A stretch of DNA of 64,000 nt from Gammaproteobacteria bacterium (GTDB taxonomy: Bacteria > Pseudomonadota > Gammaproteobacteria > Pseudomonadales > Cellvibrionaceae). Below are positions 1 through 8,577 of this stretch, piece by piece (within the stretch, counting starts at the first letter, position 1; every line of letters begins with the position of its first letter). Below the pieces are notes generated by a model. The model saw only the letters and a program-made list of their open reading frames with translations. It was not told the DNA's origin and searched no databases. The DNA lies in NCBI GenBank assembly GCA_004173475.1, contig SEBU01000001.1, positions 1,550,001 to 1,614,000 of the forward strand, read 5' to 3'. The translations under genes and the position numbers were made by a program.

Positions 1-1
1 T

Positions 2-172
2 CCGCCTGTTGATGGCAAAGCGAACCAGCATCTCGTTAGCTGGTTGAGCAAACTTTTTAAAACCCCAAAAGGTAATATCGAAATTATTCAGGGAGAATTA
101 GGGCGGCTGAAAACATTACGTATTCACTCGGCTAAGGTTTTACCCACTTTGATTAGTGAGTGTCAGCAATAA
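2..172 (+). CDS. DUF167 (YggU-like) family protein, 3' end only
   Basis: The reading frame is open from base 2 to a TAA at 170-172, so only the C-terminal 56 residues are in the window. The readable part starts PPVDGKAN, followed by a helix and then GELGRLK. This is the signature of the DUF167/YggU family, small alpha/beta proteins of unknown function (about 100 residues in gammaproteobacteria). The gene is cut by the window edge and was too short for the ORF track. In related genomes this family often lies next to yggT or metX-type genes, but nothing upstream is visible here. Confidence 0.8.
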   Translation, partial: PPVDGKANQHLVSWLSKLFKTPKGNIEIIQGELGRLKTLRIHSAKVLPTLISECQQ

Positions 173-203
173 TTAATTTATCGTTAACAAAAAAGGTAAG
201 GAT

Positions 204-2003
204 ATGAAAGGAAGTATTTACCCAGCCATGTTTATAACCGCAAGCTTGTTGTTTTTCTACCAAGCGCAAGCACAAACAACTGCAACAACTAAACAAAACG
301 ATGTTTCAGAAGTTGTTGTTAGCGGTCAACAAAACCCCTCTGACTGGTTTCGTGCTGAAAGTCAGCATTTTATTGTTTACTCAGATACTAAACAAAAGCA
401 TGTAAGCCAGCTCCTCAATAAACTCGAACGGTTTGATTATTTACTTCGCCTTTACGCGAAAGCCAACGCACCGACAAAAGCTGAGCCAAAACTTACGCTT
501 TACTATCAATCTCGCGTTAGGGATTTAAAAAAAATTGTTAAGGATCAACCAGCCTACACCATTGGTTTTTATAACAGCTGCGCGCAGGGCGTACAGGCTT
601 TTGCCACACACATGTACTACGGCACTAATCCGGATGTGTCCTTGGAAAAACAACCGGAAAATGAAGGACTATCGTATATTTTTGAAGCCTACGCCCGCCA
701 CTTTTTGTATCGCCACACAGAGATACGTACTCCAAACTGGTACATCGACGGATTCGCTAAATATTTTGCGAACACACGCTTTTCAGATTCGGAAACGGTG
801 TTAGGAATTCCACCACAAAGTATCAGGGACTATCTACTGTATCTGAGTAGCGGCAATAATTATTACAGCCTGAATTACAAAGATATTCTATTAGACAACG
901 AATCCAAAGGTCACAATGTTGCCGGCGAAGCCGGCGTACGCCTTGAATTCCAGGCAAAGGCTTGGGCACTCACGCATTACATTTTATCGTCCAGTGAAAA
1001 TATCCAGCATTTTGATGCTTACAATAAATTAGTTGCAGCAGGTCTTGAACAAACCAAAGCATTTGAACAAAGTTTTGGCTTTCCTGTTAAAAAGCTCGGC
1101 AATCATTTGTGGAAATACAAACGTAAATCTGCGGAAGGATTAAAATTAAACCTGACTGCGGGCGCGGAACAAGAAATTCAATTCAGTAGCTTACCTATTT
1201 CGGCCAACAAATTAATGCTGGCGGACGCGGCAATAAAATCTTGCCCAACACGCGCTCTTGGGCAAGAACTTTTGCAAAATATTATGAGCGAAGCAAAAAA
1301 ATATCCCACTAGTGATTACGCACAAACTATTTTGAGCCGCGCGCAAATTAATTGGGGCGATGCCAAGAGTACTATTCCCTATTTAACGTCCGTTGCGAAA
1401 GGTGATAATGCAGAAGCGTTTTATTTATTAGGTAATGCCCAACTTCGCATTGCCAACGAACGCCAGGGCGACGAACAAAAAAATTACCTCAAGTCCGCAC
1501 AAGATAATTTTCTTAAAGCAAGCAATTTGAATTCTTCTTTTGCTGAAGCTTTTTACGGTTGTTTTCAAACAGGTCTTCGTTTGCAAGATACGCCTTCAAA
1601 AGAAACGCTAAGTGCTGCTATTAAAGCTCGCACGTTAGCGCCTGAAGTCAGCGGTTATCTAAGAGCAGCTGCATTAAGCCATGCCTACCTAAAAGAGTTG
1701 TCAGAAACTCAAGCCACGCTGGATTTAATGGCTCGCAACAAGCGCGACCCACAAATGGCTGAGTGGGCCAACATCTGGCAAGCCAAGCTCAATACAGGCG
1801 TAACAAGAGCTGCATTGATCACAGAGATGCATCAGGAAGTTCAACCGGACACTCGCTTTACCGAATGGACACTCGCCAGCGATTCTGTGATGCAGGAGGT
1901 TCAAAGAAGCGCTGAAATGGCCGCCGTTACAGATTTCATCACGGAGCAGCGAGTACAACAGATACAAAGCCAGCGAGCGGATACGTCTGGTCTAATTCGA
2001 TAA
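204..2003 (+). CDS. Secreted protein with degenerate gluzincin-like domain and helical repeats
   Basis: 599 residues with an N-terminal signal peptide (hydrophobic run, then a cleavage-like QAQAQ near residue 24). The segment from about residue 45, beginning WFRAESQHFIVYSD, resembles the entry to DUF1570/peptidase_MA-like domains. Around residues 160-190 the sequence reads FEAYARHFLYRH and then PNWYIDGFAKYF. This matches the layout of HExxH plus a downstream ExxAxxF helix in that clan. The first metal-binding His is Phe here and the downstream Glu is Asp, so a metallopeptidase activity is doubtful. The C-terminal half (about 330-560) looks like TPR-type helical repeats. An AAGG-type ribosome binding site precedes the ATG. 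It stands alone, 193 bp before the ECF sigma gene. The precise role is unknown. Confidence 0.7.
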   Translation: MKGSIYPAMFITASLLFFYQAQAQTTATTKQNDVSEVVVSGQQNPSDWFRAESQHFIVYSDTKQKHVSQLLNKLERFDYLLRLYAKANAPTKAEPKLTLYYQSRVRDLKKIVKDQPAYTIGFYNSCAQGVQAFATHMYYGTNPDVSLEKQPENEGLSYIFEAYARHFLYRHTEIRTPNWYIDGFAKYFANTRFSDSETVLGIPPQSIRDYLLYLSSGNNYYSLNYKDILLDNESKGHNVAGEAGVRLEFQAKAWALTHYILSSSENIQHFDAYNKLVAAGLEQTKAFEQSFGFPVKKLGNHLWKYKRKSAEGLKLNLTAGAEQEIQFSSLPISANKLMLADAAIKSCPTRALGQELLQNIMSEAKKYPTSDYAQTILSRAQINWGDAKSTIPYLTSVAKGDNAEAFYLLGNAQLRIANERQGDEQKNYLKSAQDNFLKASNLNSSFAEAFYGCFQTGLRLQDTPSKETLSAAIKARTLAPEVSGYLRAAALSHAYLKELSETQATLDLMARNKRDPQMAEWANIWQAKLNTGVTRAALITEMHQEVQPDTRFTEWTLASDSVMQEVQRSAEMAAVTDFITEQRVQQIQSQRADTSGLIR

Positions 2004-2196
2004 ATCATTCCTCTGTAGCGTGAGCGGCATGGATTAAATTCATTGCCGCTTCTACTTTCTCATTTATTTCTACCGCTAGTAAAACCTCGCCGTTTAAAAG
2101 ATTGAATTAACGAATTTCAAATCACCCTCAAAAAGTTGAATCCAACTAGCATCTTCAGCCGTATAAAAGCGAATATCTAAAAAATAACGAGATGCT

Positions 2197-2736
2197 ATGG
2201 ATTTCAATAACAACTTATTGCGACTTTTAAGCGCAACTGCTCAAGGCGATCGGCTCGCCTTCGAAGAACTTTACAAGCACACCGCAGGCAAGCTTTACGC
2301 CGTTAGTTTGCAAATGTTACGTCGTCGTGACCTCGCAGAAGACGCAGTGCAGGAAGCCTTCGTACGCATTTGGCACAACGCGGGCGAGTATCAGCAGGAA
2401 AAGGGCAGCGTAATTACCTGGATGACTACGATAGTTCGCTACCGTGCCCTCGACATGTTGCGCGCAGCAAAAATCCGCCGGGAAAGTGATGAAGGTATAG
2501 AAGAAGCCGAGGACGACAATAGCCCTGAAAAGGAGTTATACACTGAGCGTGACCGCGTGTTGATTGATCGCTGCATGGCGCTGTTGGACGGGCAGCAACG
2601 TGAAATGATTCAACTCGCATACTTTCGCGGCTTCACCCATGCAGAAGTTTGTACACACACGGGCTCGCCGCTCGGCTCAGTTAAAACCTGGATTCGCCGT
2701 GGACTGGAACGTTTAAAAAGGTGTGTTGAAGCATGA
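2197..2736 (+). CDS. ECF-type RNA polymerase sigma factor
   Basis: 179 residues. Region 2 spans about residues 20-95 (LAEDAVQEAFVRIWHNAGEY and then ITWMTTIVRYRALDMLR). Region 4 spans about 125-175, with the helix-turn-helix GFTHAEVCTHTGSPLGSVKT. This is the compact sigma2-sigma4 architecture of group IV sigma factors. A GAG motif sits 5 nt before the ATG. The stop overlaps the start of the anti-sigma gene by 4 nt (ATGA), so the pair is translationally coupled. The adjacent RskA-like membrane protein is its expected inhibitor. The likely regulon includes the downstream DUF4331/TonB genes, which is inferred from position only. Confidence 0.95.
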   Translation: MDFNNNLLRLLSATAQGDRLAFEELYKHTAGKLYAVSLQMLRRRDLAEDAVQEAFVRIWHNAGEYQQEKGSVITWMTTIVRYRALDMLRAAKIRRESDEGIEEAEDDNSPEKELYTERDRVLIDRCMALLDGQQREMIQLAYFRGFTHAEVCTHTGSPLGSVKTWIRRGLERLKRCVEA

Positions 2737-3458
2737 ATTATCTCACTGAGGAACGAAAAAATGCCTTAGCTTCTGAGTATGTACTGGGTACTCTCCATGG
2801 ACGAGCGCGTATTCGTTTTCAAACGTTATTAATGCAACACCGCAGTTTGCGCCACGCACTTTGGCAATGGGAAAGCCGTTTGAATAGTCTGGGTAGTGGC
2901 CTGGCAGAAATAGCTCCAAGGCCAGAATTGTGGGAAAAAATTCAGCTGCAACTTGGCTTTAGTTCTGATGCGTTGCCTGCGAATGTAGTTCGCATTCCAC
3001 AGGCTTCTGCTAAACCCCAGGTTGATCAATCTACAAACGGCGCATGGAAATGGCTTACAGGTGCAGCCACCGCAGCCGCGTTGGTATTAGCAATATTTCT
3101 GGTTACAACACCCGCGACTAATGAGCGAACACAAACTCAAATTGCAGTCGTGCAAGGCGAAAAAGCGCAGGCTTTATGGTCGATAGAGTTAGGTAAAAAT
3201 GAATTAGTGGTCACCGCAACGGCAAACTTCAAAGCCTTGCCGGATCAGGATTACGAATTGTGGATGATCGCTACTGATGGACGCCCACCAATATCACTTG
3301 GTTTATTACCCAAACAAGGCAAATTGATTTTGCCGCGCAATGCAATTTTGGATCAGGTAAAAATTGCGGCCTTAGCGGTGAGCCAGGAACCCCTCGGCGG
3401 ATCACCTAATGGGCAACCAACCAAAGTGCTTTATACAACGGAGATTGTGACGATTTAA
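2733..3458 (+). CDS. Anti-sigma factor, RskA (anti-sigma-K) family
   Basis: 241 residues. The N-terminal cytoplasmic part (about 1-75) carries the anti-sigma fold, with LASEYVLGTLHGRARIRFQ matching the 'ALGLL.g.Er..fe' pattern of RskA proteins. One membrane segment lies at about residues 106-125 (WLTGAATAAALVLAIFLVTT). The C-terminal periplasmic RskA domain includes YELWMIATDGRPPISLGLL. No HxxxCxxC zinc motif is present. The gene is coupled to the sigma gene by a 4-nt overlap. The protein should hold the sigma factor at the membrane and release it by regulated proteolysis or signal sensing; the signal is not evident from the sequence. Confidence 0.9.
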   Translation: MNYLTEERKNALASEYVLGTLHGRARIRFQTLLMQHRSLRHALWQWESRLNSLGSGLAEIAPRPELWEKIQLQLGFSSDALPANVVRIPQASAKPQVDQSTNGAWKWLTGAATAAALVLAIFLVTTPATNERTQTQIAVVQGEKAQALWSIELGKNELVVTATANFKALPDQDYELWMIATDGRPPISLGLLPKQGKLILPRNAILDQVKIAALAVSQEPLGGSPNGQPTKVLYTTEIVTI

Positions 3459-4110
3459 TAAACATTAAACTTCAGCGCAAGGAAGCGAAAAAAATCTGTC
3501 CGTTTGATCTCAATTTTAAACCGGCGAAAAAATACTCATTGCTATCGAGCCAGGCTGGATGTTGTCACCTTCTGGAACACTTACCCATGTAAGGCATCCA
3601 ATTTTTTCCGGTATCAGCTTTATTTTTTCATTTAAATTAGTTTTCTTATTTCCTATATCTTACATAGTCTCAAGATAAGAAAAATATTGCGATTTCCGCT
3701 TACTCAGTACATATAAAAATTAATTTTATCTACATCAATAATTAGCCACATGATGTTATCGCAGCTACCGTAGCCGACTGATATCACCGTAAATATAAAA
3801 ACACGACCAATAATTTCGGACACGCAGCATTGTGTTACTAAAGCTCGCATATGGGAGCTTTTTATGCGCCATAAAATTTATTTTTTCCTTTCTCACAAAT
3901 AATTGAATCCAAAACTTCCAGTGGAACGTTTATAGCCTGAAGTCTGTAATTGACGATCTCTGTTCAGTTCATTGTTGTAATCGCTGTGCGCCGGCGTGTG
4001 CCAATTGCTGTGCTAGGGTTCGTTCACGTTACGCATTTTTTTGCAAAACGTTTATCAGGCATAGATACCAACGTACGTAAATGAAATCTAACTTTACAAA
4101 GGAAATTTAC
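3459..4110 (+). other. Long AT-rich intergenic region between anti-sigma and DUF4331 genes
   Basis: About 650 bp without a convincing gene. It holds a short hairpin followed by T's (listed separately) and a GGAAC element at about 3923, which resembles the -35 of ECF-sigma promoters. The expected -10 is not clear enough to call a promoter. The last 100 bp must contain the control region of the DUF4331 gene. A 39-codon hydrophobic ORF at 3559 has no supporting features. Confidence 0.4.
3841..3863 (+). terminator. Weak hairpin plus T-run
   Basis: AAGCTC and GAGCTT form a 6-bp stem with an 8-nt loop, followed directly by a T-run. It lies about 380 bp beyond the anti-sigma gene. It could end a long sigma/anti-sigma transcript or a short leader RNA. 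The stem is short, so the call is tentative. Confidence 0.35.
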
Positions 4111-5700
4111 ATGAAAATTAAATATCTCTCTGCCGTTGTAGGGACAGTCTGCGCGGGGCTTGCAGCAAGTCAGGCAATGGCATCAAGTCACCGCGAAGCG
4201 CCAAATATCACACGCAGCCCAGCAGTGGATTCAACCGATTTTTACGCATTTAATAGTTACGAAGCTAATCGTGGAAGTTATGTAACGCTCATTGCAAACT
4301 ATATTCCGTTGCAAGATGCTTACGGTGGCCCTAATTATTTTGCTATGGACCCAACAGCTTTATATAGCATTCACATCGACAACACTGGTGATGCTGTAGA
4401 AGATCTCACATTTAATTTTCGCTTTAGTCAGGCACTTACTGGTGGCGAAGGCGTTAAATTAACAGTAGGCCCAAGCGACAATAGTCGCTCAGTTGCAGTG
4501 CCTTTAAAAAACATTGGTGGCGTCGCAGCAGGTGATGATTCCAAGGTCAATTTTTCAGAAACTTATACATTACAAGTCGTAACCGGAAATCGTCGCACAG
4601 GTGCTGCTGCTGATATTAAAAATGCAGCAACTGGAAGTGCGACTTTTGCAAAACCGCTCGACTACATCGGCAATAAAACTTTCACATCTACTGCTGGCTA
4701 CAAAGCCTATGCGAATAGTTTTATTTACGACATTACGATTCCCGGTTGCGCCACTGCCGGTAAAGTATTTGTTGGTCAACGTAAAGATCCCTTCGTTGTC
4801 GCTTTGGGTAAAACTTTTGACCTCGTAAATTATGTTCCCGTAGAAGGTGACAGTGCACCCGGTGCTGGTGACGGCACAGGTTTTCCAGGCGGCATTAAGC
4901 AAAATGCTAATAACGATGATTTGAAAAATAAAAACGTCACCGAAATTGCGCTCGAAATTCCTAAAGTTTGTTTAACAGGCGCTGGTAATGGCAGCATAGG
5001 TACCTGGACTACTGCAAGCCTTCCGCAGGCTCGTATCTTGAATCCGAAAGCGTCATTTAATAAAACTGAAGTGAATGGCGGCGCGTGGACTCAAGTTTCC
5101 CGACTCGGTGCGCCACTCGTTAACGAATTGGTTATTGGTTTAAAAGACAAAGATAAATTCTCAACATCTGAACCTAAAGATGATGGGCAATTTGCGGATT
5201 ACGTAACTCATCCAACATTGCCAGAACTTCTCAACATTCTTTTTAAAGACGCAGTGAACACCACCCTGGGTGCAAATTTACCAACGCTTGCTCCAACCAA
5301 TTTCCCGCGTACAGATTTGGTAACCGCATTCCTGACTGGCTTCCCTGGAGTTAACCAATTGTCCAAAGTCACAGCATCAGAAATGTTGCGTTTGAATACG
5401 GGTATTGCTGCAACTCCAGCAAACATGCAATCCACTTTTGGTGTAGCAGGGAATGATTTGGCAGGCTTCCCCAATGGCCGTCGCCCTGGAGATGACGTTG
5501 TTGACATCGCATTACGTGTGGTCATGGGCCGTTTGTGTTATCCGGTTCCTGTTGCTGGTGTAGATACTGATCTGGGCCTCTGCAAACCCGCAGACGCAAA
5601 CGTCGGCAACGTGCCCTTCACAGACGGTGCACCACTGAACGCAAGCATGATTGGTACTAGCTTCCCTTATCTGGCTGATCCATTGCCAGGCTCAAACTAA
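4111..5700 (+). CDS. DUF4331 domain-containing secreted protein
   Basis: 529 residues from the second in-frame ATG, chosen because AAAGGA lies 7 nt before it and a clean signal peptide follows (cleavage after AMA near residue 25). The ORF-track start at 4081 adds ten residues without a ribosome site. The mature protein begins SSHREAPNITRSPAVDSTDFYAF, the diagnostic N-terminus of DUF4331 proteins. The two-part beta-rich domain covers the rest, with four scattered Cys. Its function is unknown; family members are exported and commonly sit beside ECF sigma/anti-sigma genes, TPR proteins and HupE-like proteins, as here. It is the first gene of a probable operon, with the Ig-like lipoprotein 10 nt downstream. 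Confidence 0.9.
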   Translation: MKIKYLSAVVGTVCAGLAASQAMASSHREAPNITRSPAVDSTDFYAFNSYEANRGSYVTLIANYIPLQDAYGGPNYFAMDPTALYSIHIDNTGDAVEDLTFNFRFSQALTGGEGVKLTVGPSDNSRSVAVPLKNIGGVAAGDDSKVNFSETYTLQVVTGNRRTGAAADIKNAATGSATFAKPLDYIGNKTFTSTAGYKAYANSFIYDITIPGCATAGKVFVGQRKDPFVVALGKTFDLVNYVPVEGDSAPGAGDGTGFPGGIKQNANNDDLKNKNVTEIALEIPKVCLTGAGNGSIGTWTTASLPQARILNPKASFNKTEVNGGAWTQVSRLGAPLVNELVIGLKDKDKFSTSEPKDDGQFADYVTHPTLPELLNILFKDAVNTTLGANLPTLAPTNFPRTDLVTAFLTGFPGVNQLSKVTASEMLRLNTGIAATPANMQSTFGVAGNDLAGFPNGRRPGDDVVDIALRVVMGRLCYPVPVAGVDTDLGLCKPADANVGNVPFTDGAPLNASMIGTSFPYLADPLPGSN

Positions 5701-5710
5701 GGAGATGACT

Positions 5711-6202
5711 ATGACTATCTCAAAAATAGTATTGGGGCTCGCCGCAGCAGCCTTGCTTGCCAGTTGTGGCGGTAGCGACCACAAGAAGAAAGTAAATACC
5801 ACTCCCGTTGCAACCCCAACAAGTTTTAGCACGCAAGCTGAAACCCAATACATGGGCACGCTCATGGGCACGGATGCAGACAAGGATAAGCTCTCGTTTG
5901 CCGCAGGTACCTTACCAACCAATGGTGTGCTCGTGCTCACCAGTGACGGTAAATTTTCCTACACGCCCAACCCTGAGTTTACCGGCAGCGATAAATTTAC
6001 TTTCAATGTTTCGGATGGAAAAAGCTCATCGTCAACGGCGGAAGTGAATGTCACAGTGGACTTGTTAGAAGTGACATTTAGTAGTTACAGCCGTAAAGCA
6101 TTTAATCAATTGGCTACGGAAAATCCACTGCCACTTAATAGCCGCAAAATTGCGCAGGACGTGACTGCTGAAAATGCTTATGACGATTTGCTCGCAAAAT
6201 AG
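5711..6202 (+). CDS. Lipoprotein with a cadherin-like/Ig-like domain
   Basis: 163 residues starting MTISKIVLGLAAAALLASC. The LASC lipobox puts the lipidated Cys at residue 17. AAGGAG lies 6 nt before this ATG; the earlier in-frame ATG at 5705 directly abuts it and is unlikely. Residues about 30-115 form one tandem Ig-like (Big_9/cadherin-like) module, with TPTNGVL-type and GKFSYTPNPEFTGSDKFTF motifs; the latter is the usual signature of these extracellular repeats. The C-terminal 45 residues are unassigned. It is probably anchored in the outer membrane as a partner of the DUF4331 protein encoded just upstream. Confidence 0.8.
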   Translation: MTISKIVLGLAAAALLASCGGSDHKKKVNTTPVATPTSFSTQAETQYMGTLMGTDADKDKLSFAAGTLPTNGVLVLTSDGKFSYTPNPEFTGSDKFTFNVSDGKSSSSTAEVNVTVDLLEVTFSSYSRKAFNQLATENPLPLNSRKIAQDVTAENAYDDLLAK

Positions 6203-6224
6203 ATATTAAAAAATAAAATGTTTA

Positions 6225-6247
6225 CCCACCATGGACGGTGGGATTTT
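6225..6247 (+). terminator. Possible terminator after the Ig-like lipoprotein gene
   Basis: CCCACC and GGTGGG form a GC-rich 6-bp stem with a 6-nt loop, followed by ATTTT. It is placed 22 bp after the stop codon, as expected for a weak or partial terminator. Confidence 0.45.
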
Positions 6248-6303
6248 AAAAATACTTTAACTCTATTGAATTATCTACTAGCTGAATTCAGCGGGATTTG
6301 CAT

Positions 6304-6320
6304 CAGAGATTTAATCTCTG
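6304..6320 (+). promoter_or_regulatory. Perfect inverted repeat in the leader of the TPR-hupE-TonB operon
   Basis: CAGAGAT-TTA-ATCTCTG is a perfect 7-bp inverted repeat with a 3-base spacer, lying just before the AGGGA ribosome site of the next gene. It could be an operator for a dimeric regulator or a leader hairpin that controls translation. Confidence 0.35.
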
Positions 6321-6333
6321 GTAGGGAATAACA

Positions 6334-7449
6334 ATGAAAAAATTATTATTAGTCACCGCCGTATTTTTGGTGAGTGTGCAGCTATGTGCTGCGCCTTATA
6401 CGCCAACATCAAACGATGAAATTATTGCACATTGGGCCGCAACGACAGATGATGCGTTGCAATCTATCAAAACTGAATCGCGTCTAAAACCTAACGATCC
6501 CGTAACCATTGTGGCACTCGCCAATGCCTACTTAGCCCAGACACCTCAACCGGGCCAATCACGTTTTTATGGTTTGGCGCAAGCGGCGCTCAAGCCTCTG
6601 ATTGAAAAAAACAGTAGCGAAAAAAGTAGCACCGATAAGAATGTATGGCTGGCATGGGCACAAGTTCAGCAACATCAACATAATTTCACCATTGCACAAG
6701 ACGCAATCGCGAAAATATTACAAGTCGATCCTGCTAACGAAAACGCCAATTTATTAGCCGCACGAATTTACGTAATTCAGGATAAACCTGCAGCAGCGCG
6801 CAGTAGTTGTTTAAAGTTATTAGGGAATGCTGATTTATTGACAGTAACGGCATGTAGCTTAGAAGCGCACTCCTATCTACATCCCGATGATTTAAAAAGC
6901 ACTTATCAACAACTTGCTGATTTGGTTAACCGACAAGGCTTACCTAAAGATGAGCGCGCCATTTGGTTAATTCAATTATTAGCTGATTTAGCATTAAGAA
7001 ATAATGATATTGAAACAGCTGCAAGTTGGTTATCGCAACGTTTAGAAAATGCAAGCGTAAATTATTTGGCGCAATGGGCAGATGTGCAGCTTGCCTTAAA
7101 TAATGCGCAACAAGTATTGGACCATCTCACTCCAATCGTCACTACCGCACCTGAAATGGACGATGCGCTTTTATTACGCTTGGCGCTCGCTGAGAAAAAA
7201 ATCAATCATGACAAAAAATGGCAAACATCGCTAAGCGAACGCATTCAATTGCGTGAACAACGTCAGGACAGCCTACACGCCAGCGAGCTTGCACTTTATT
7301 ATCTGGATATAAATCCTGATTCGCAGAAAGCCTTGTATTGGGCCAAAACTAATTTTGCTAACACCCGTGAATTTAACGATAAAAAATTATTGGCACGTGC
7401 TGAACAAGCCAATCAAACGCCAGCGATTCAATCGAAAGGAATTCAATAA
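6334..7449 (+). CDS. Secreted TPR-repeat protein
   Basis: 371 residues. The first 19 residues are a signal peptide (MKKLLLVTAVFLVSVQLCA). The rest is almost wholly helical, with tetratricopeptide-like repeats from about 45 to 330, for example KNVWLAWAQVQQHQHNFTIA followed by NENANLLAARIYVIQDKPAAA. An AGGGA site lies 6 nt before the ATG. The stop overlaps the start of the HupE-like gene (TAATG), so the two are coupled. It probably scaffolds other periplasmic or envelope components made by this operon. No enzymatic motif is visible. Confidence 0.75.
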   Translation: MKKLLLVTAVFLVSVQLCAAPYTPTSNDEIIAHWAATTDDALQSIKTESRLKPNDPVTIVALANAYLAQTPQPGQSRFYGLAQAALKPLIEKNSSEKSSTDKNVWLAWAQVQQHQHNFTIAQDAIAKILQVDPANENANLLAARIYVIQDKPAAARSSCLKLLGNADLLTVTACSLEAHSYLHPDDLKSTYQQLADLVNRQGLPKDERAIWLIQLLADLALRNNDIETAASWLSQRLENASVNYLAQWADVQLALNNAQQVLDHLTPIVTTAPEMDDALLLRLALAEKKINHDKKWQTSLSERIQLREQRQDSLHASELALYYLDINPDSQKALYWAKTNFANTREFNDKKLLARAEQANQTPAIQSKGIQ

Positions 7450-8558
7450 TGCGAAAGTTATTATTGCTTTTGAGTGGCATTGTTTTATTAAGCCTGTCGT
7501 ACTCCAGTCATGCGCATCAACTGAGCACATCTTATTTAAGCGGCAGCTTTAATGATACCGGCGTATTTAACGGTGAATGGCAAGTACGTCTCTATGATTT
7601 AGAACAATCAATTGGTGTGGATGCAGATGGTGATGGAAATTTACGTTGGCAGGAGTTACAAAATCGTGCGGATGTGGTGACCAACTATTTGCAATCCCAT
7701 TTAAAATTTTCACGCGCGAATCAAAATTGCACACTTGCATTAGAGTCTGAATGGAAAATTGATACGCATTTTAACGAAGGCTATTTAATATTGCCGGTGC
7801 GTGTACAGTGCCCTATCAATGGTGAAGTCGCTATTTCCTACGATGCATTTTTTGAGGTAGACAGCCAACATAAATTATTGGTTAGTTTATTAAACGAAAA
7901 TAATTCAACACCTCGTATTTTATCGGATTCAACACGCAGCATTGCTATTAACGAGCGCACTGGTAACCGATTTGCAACATTTATCGAATTTGTAAAGCAA
8001 GGTGCTGTACATATATGGATCGGCCTGGACCATATTTTATTTTTAGTATCTCTATTATTAACCTGTGCTCTCACACGTCGCGACCGACATTGGATCGCTA
8101 ACCCAAAAATACGCGACATAGTATGGCGTACCACATGGATAGTTACTGCGTTTACGCTCGCTCACTCCATAACACTAACTGCTACAGCGTTAAATTTTAT
8201 TGCCCTTCCCAGCCGTTGGGTTGAAGTAGGTATTGCGATAACTGTCGCCCTCGCTGCGCTCAACAATATTTTTCCTTTGGTGCTGCGCTTGGGCTGGCTG
8301 ACGTTTGGTTTCGGTTTATTACACGGCATGGGTTTCGCCGGCGCTTTGGGCGAATTAGGTTTACCTAACGACCAAAAAACATTAACCGTTTTGGCATTCA
8401 ATTTAGGCGTGGAGATAGGGCAAATGGCAATTGTTGCAATAGTGTTACCTGTGCTTATTTTTGTTCGTAAATACTATTGGTATTCACGTTATTCCATGAC
8501 GGCAATATCCGCCATTATTATATTAATAGCACTGCAATGGATTGTTCAGCGAATTTAA
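7449..8558 (+). CDS. HupE/UreJ-2 family membrane protein with periplasmic EF-hand-like loop
   Basis: 369 residues. A signal peptide is followed by HAHQLSTSYL, the usual mature start of the HupE/UreJ_2 family. A soluble periplasmic domain (about 22-165) contains DADGDGNLRWQE at residues 58-69, a canonical EF-hand calcium loop. The C-terminal half has about six or seven membrane helices with conserved pieces GAVHIWIGLDHILFLVSLLL, TAFTLAHSITL, and LLHGMGFAGAL; their His/Asp residues are typical metal-site residues of HupE-like proteins. Relatives are proposed nickel/cobalt permeases, but this subfamily is uncharacterised. It is coupled to the TPR gene and precedes a TonB receptor, suggesting a shared role in metal or metallo-compound uptake. 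Confidence 0.85.
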   Translation: MRKLLLLLSGIVLLSLSYSSHAHQLSTSYLSGSFNDTGVFNGEWQVRLYDLEQSIGVDADGDGNLRWQELQNRADVVTNYLQSHLKFSRANQNCTLALESEWKIDTHFNEGYLILPVRVQCPINGEVAISYDAFFEVDSQHKLLVSLLNENNSTPRILSDSTRSIAINERTGNRFATFIEFVKQGAVHIWIGLDHILFLVSLLLTCALTRRDRHWIANPKIRDIVWRTTWIVTAFTLAHSITLTATALNFIALPSRWVEVGIAITVALAALNNIFPLVLRLGWLTFGFGLLHGMGFAGALGELGLPNDQKTLTVLAFNLGVEIGQMAIVAIVLPVLIFVRKYYWYSRYSMTAISAIIILIALQWIVQRI

Positions 8559-8577
8559 TATTAAGGTAGATGTTGCT

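Noticed and set aside
3559-3678. 39-codon hydrophobic ORF in the gap before the DUF4331 gene
   Set aside because: Only a weak CAGG site and a T-rich sequence that would give hydrophobic codons by chance.
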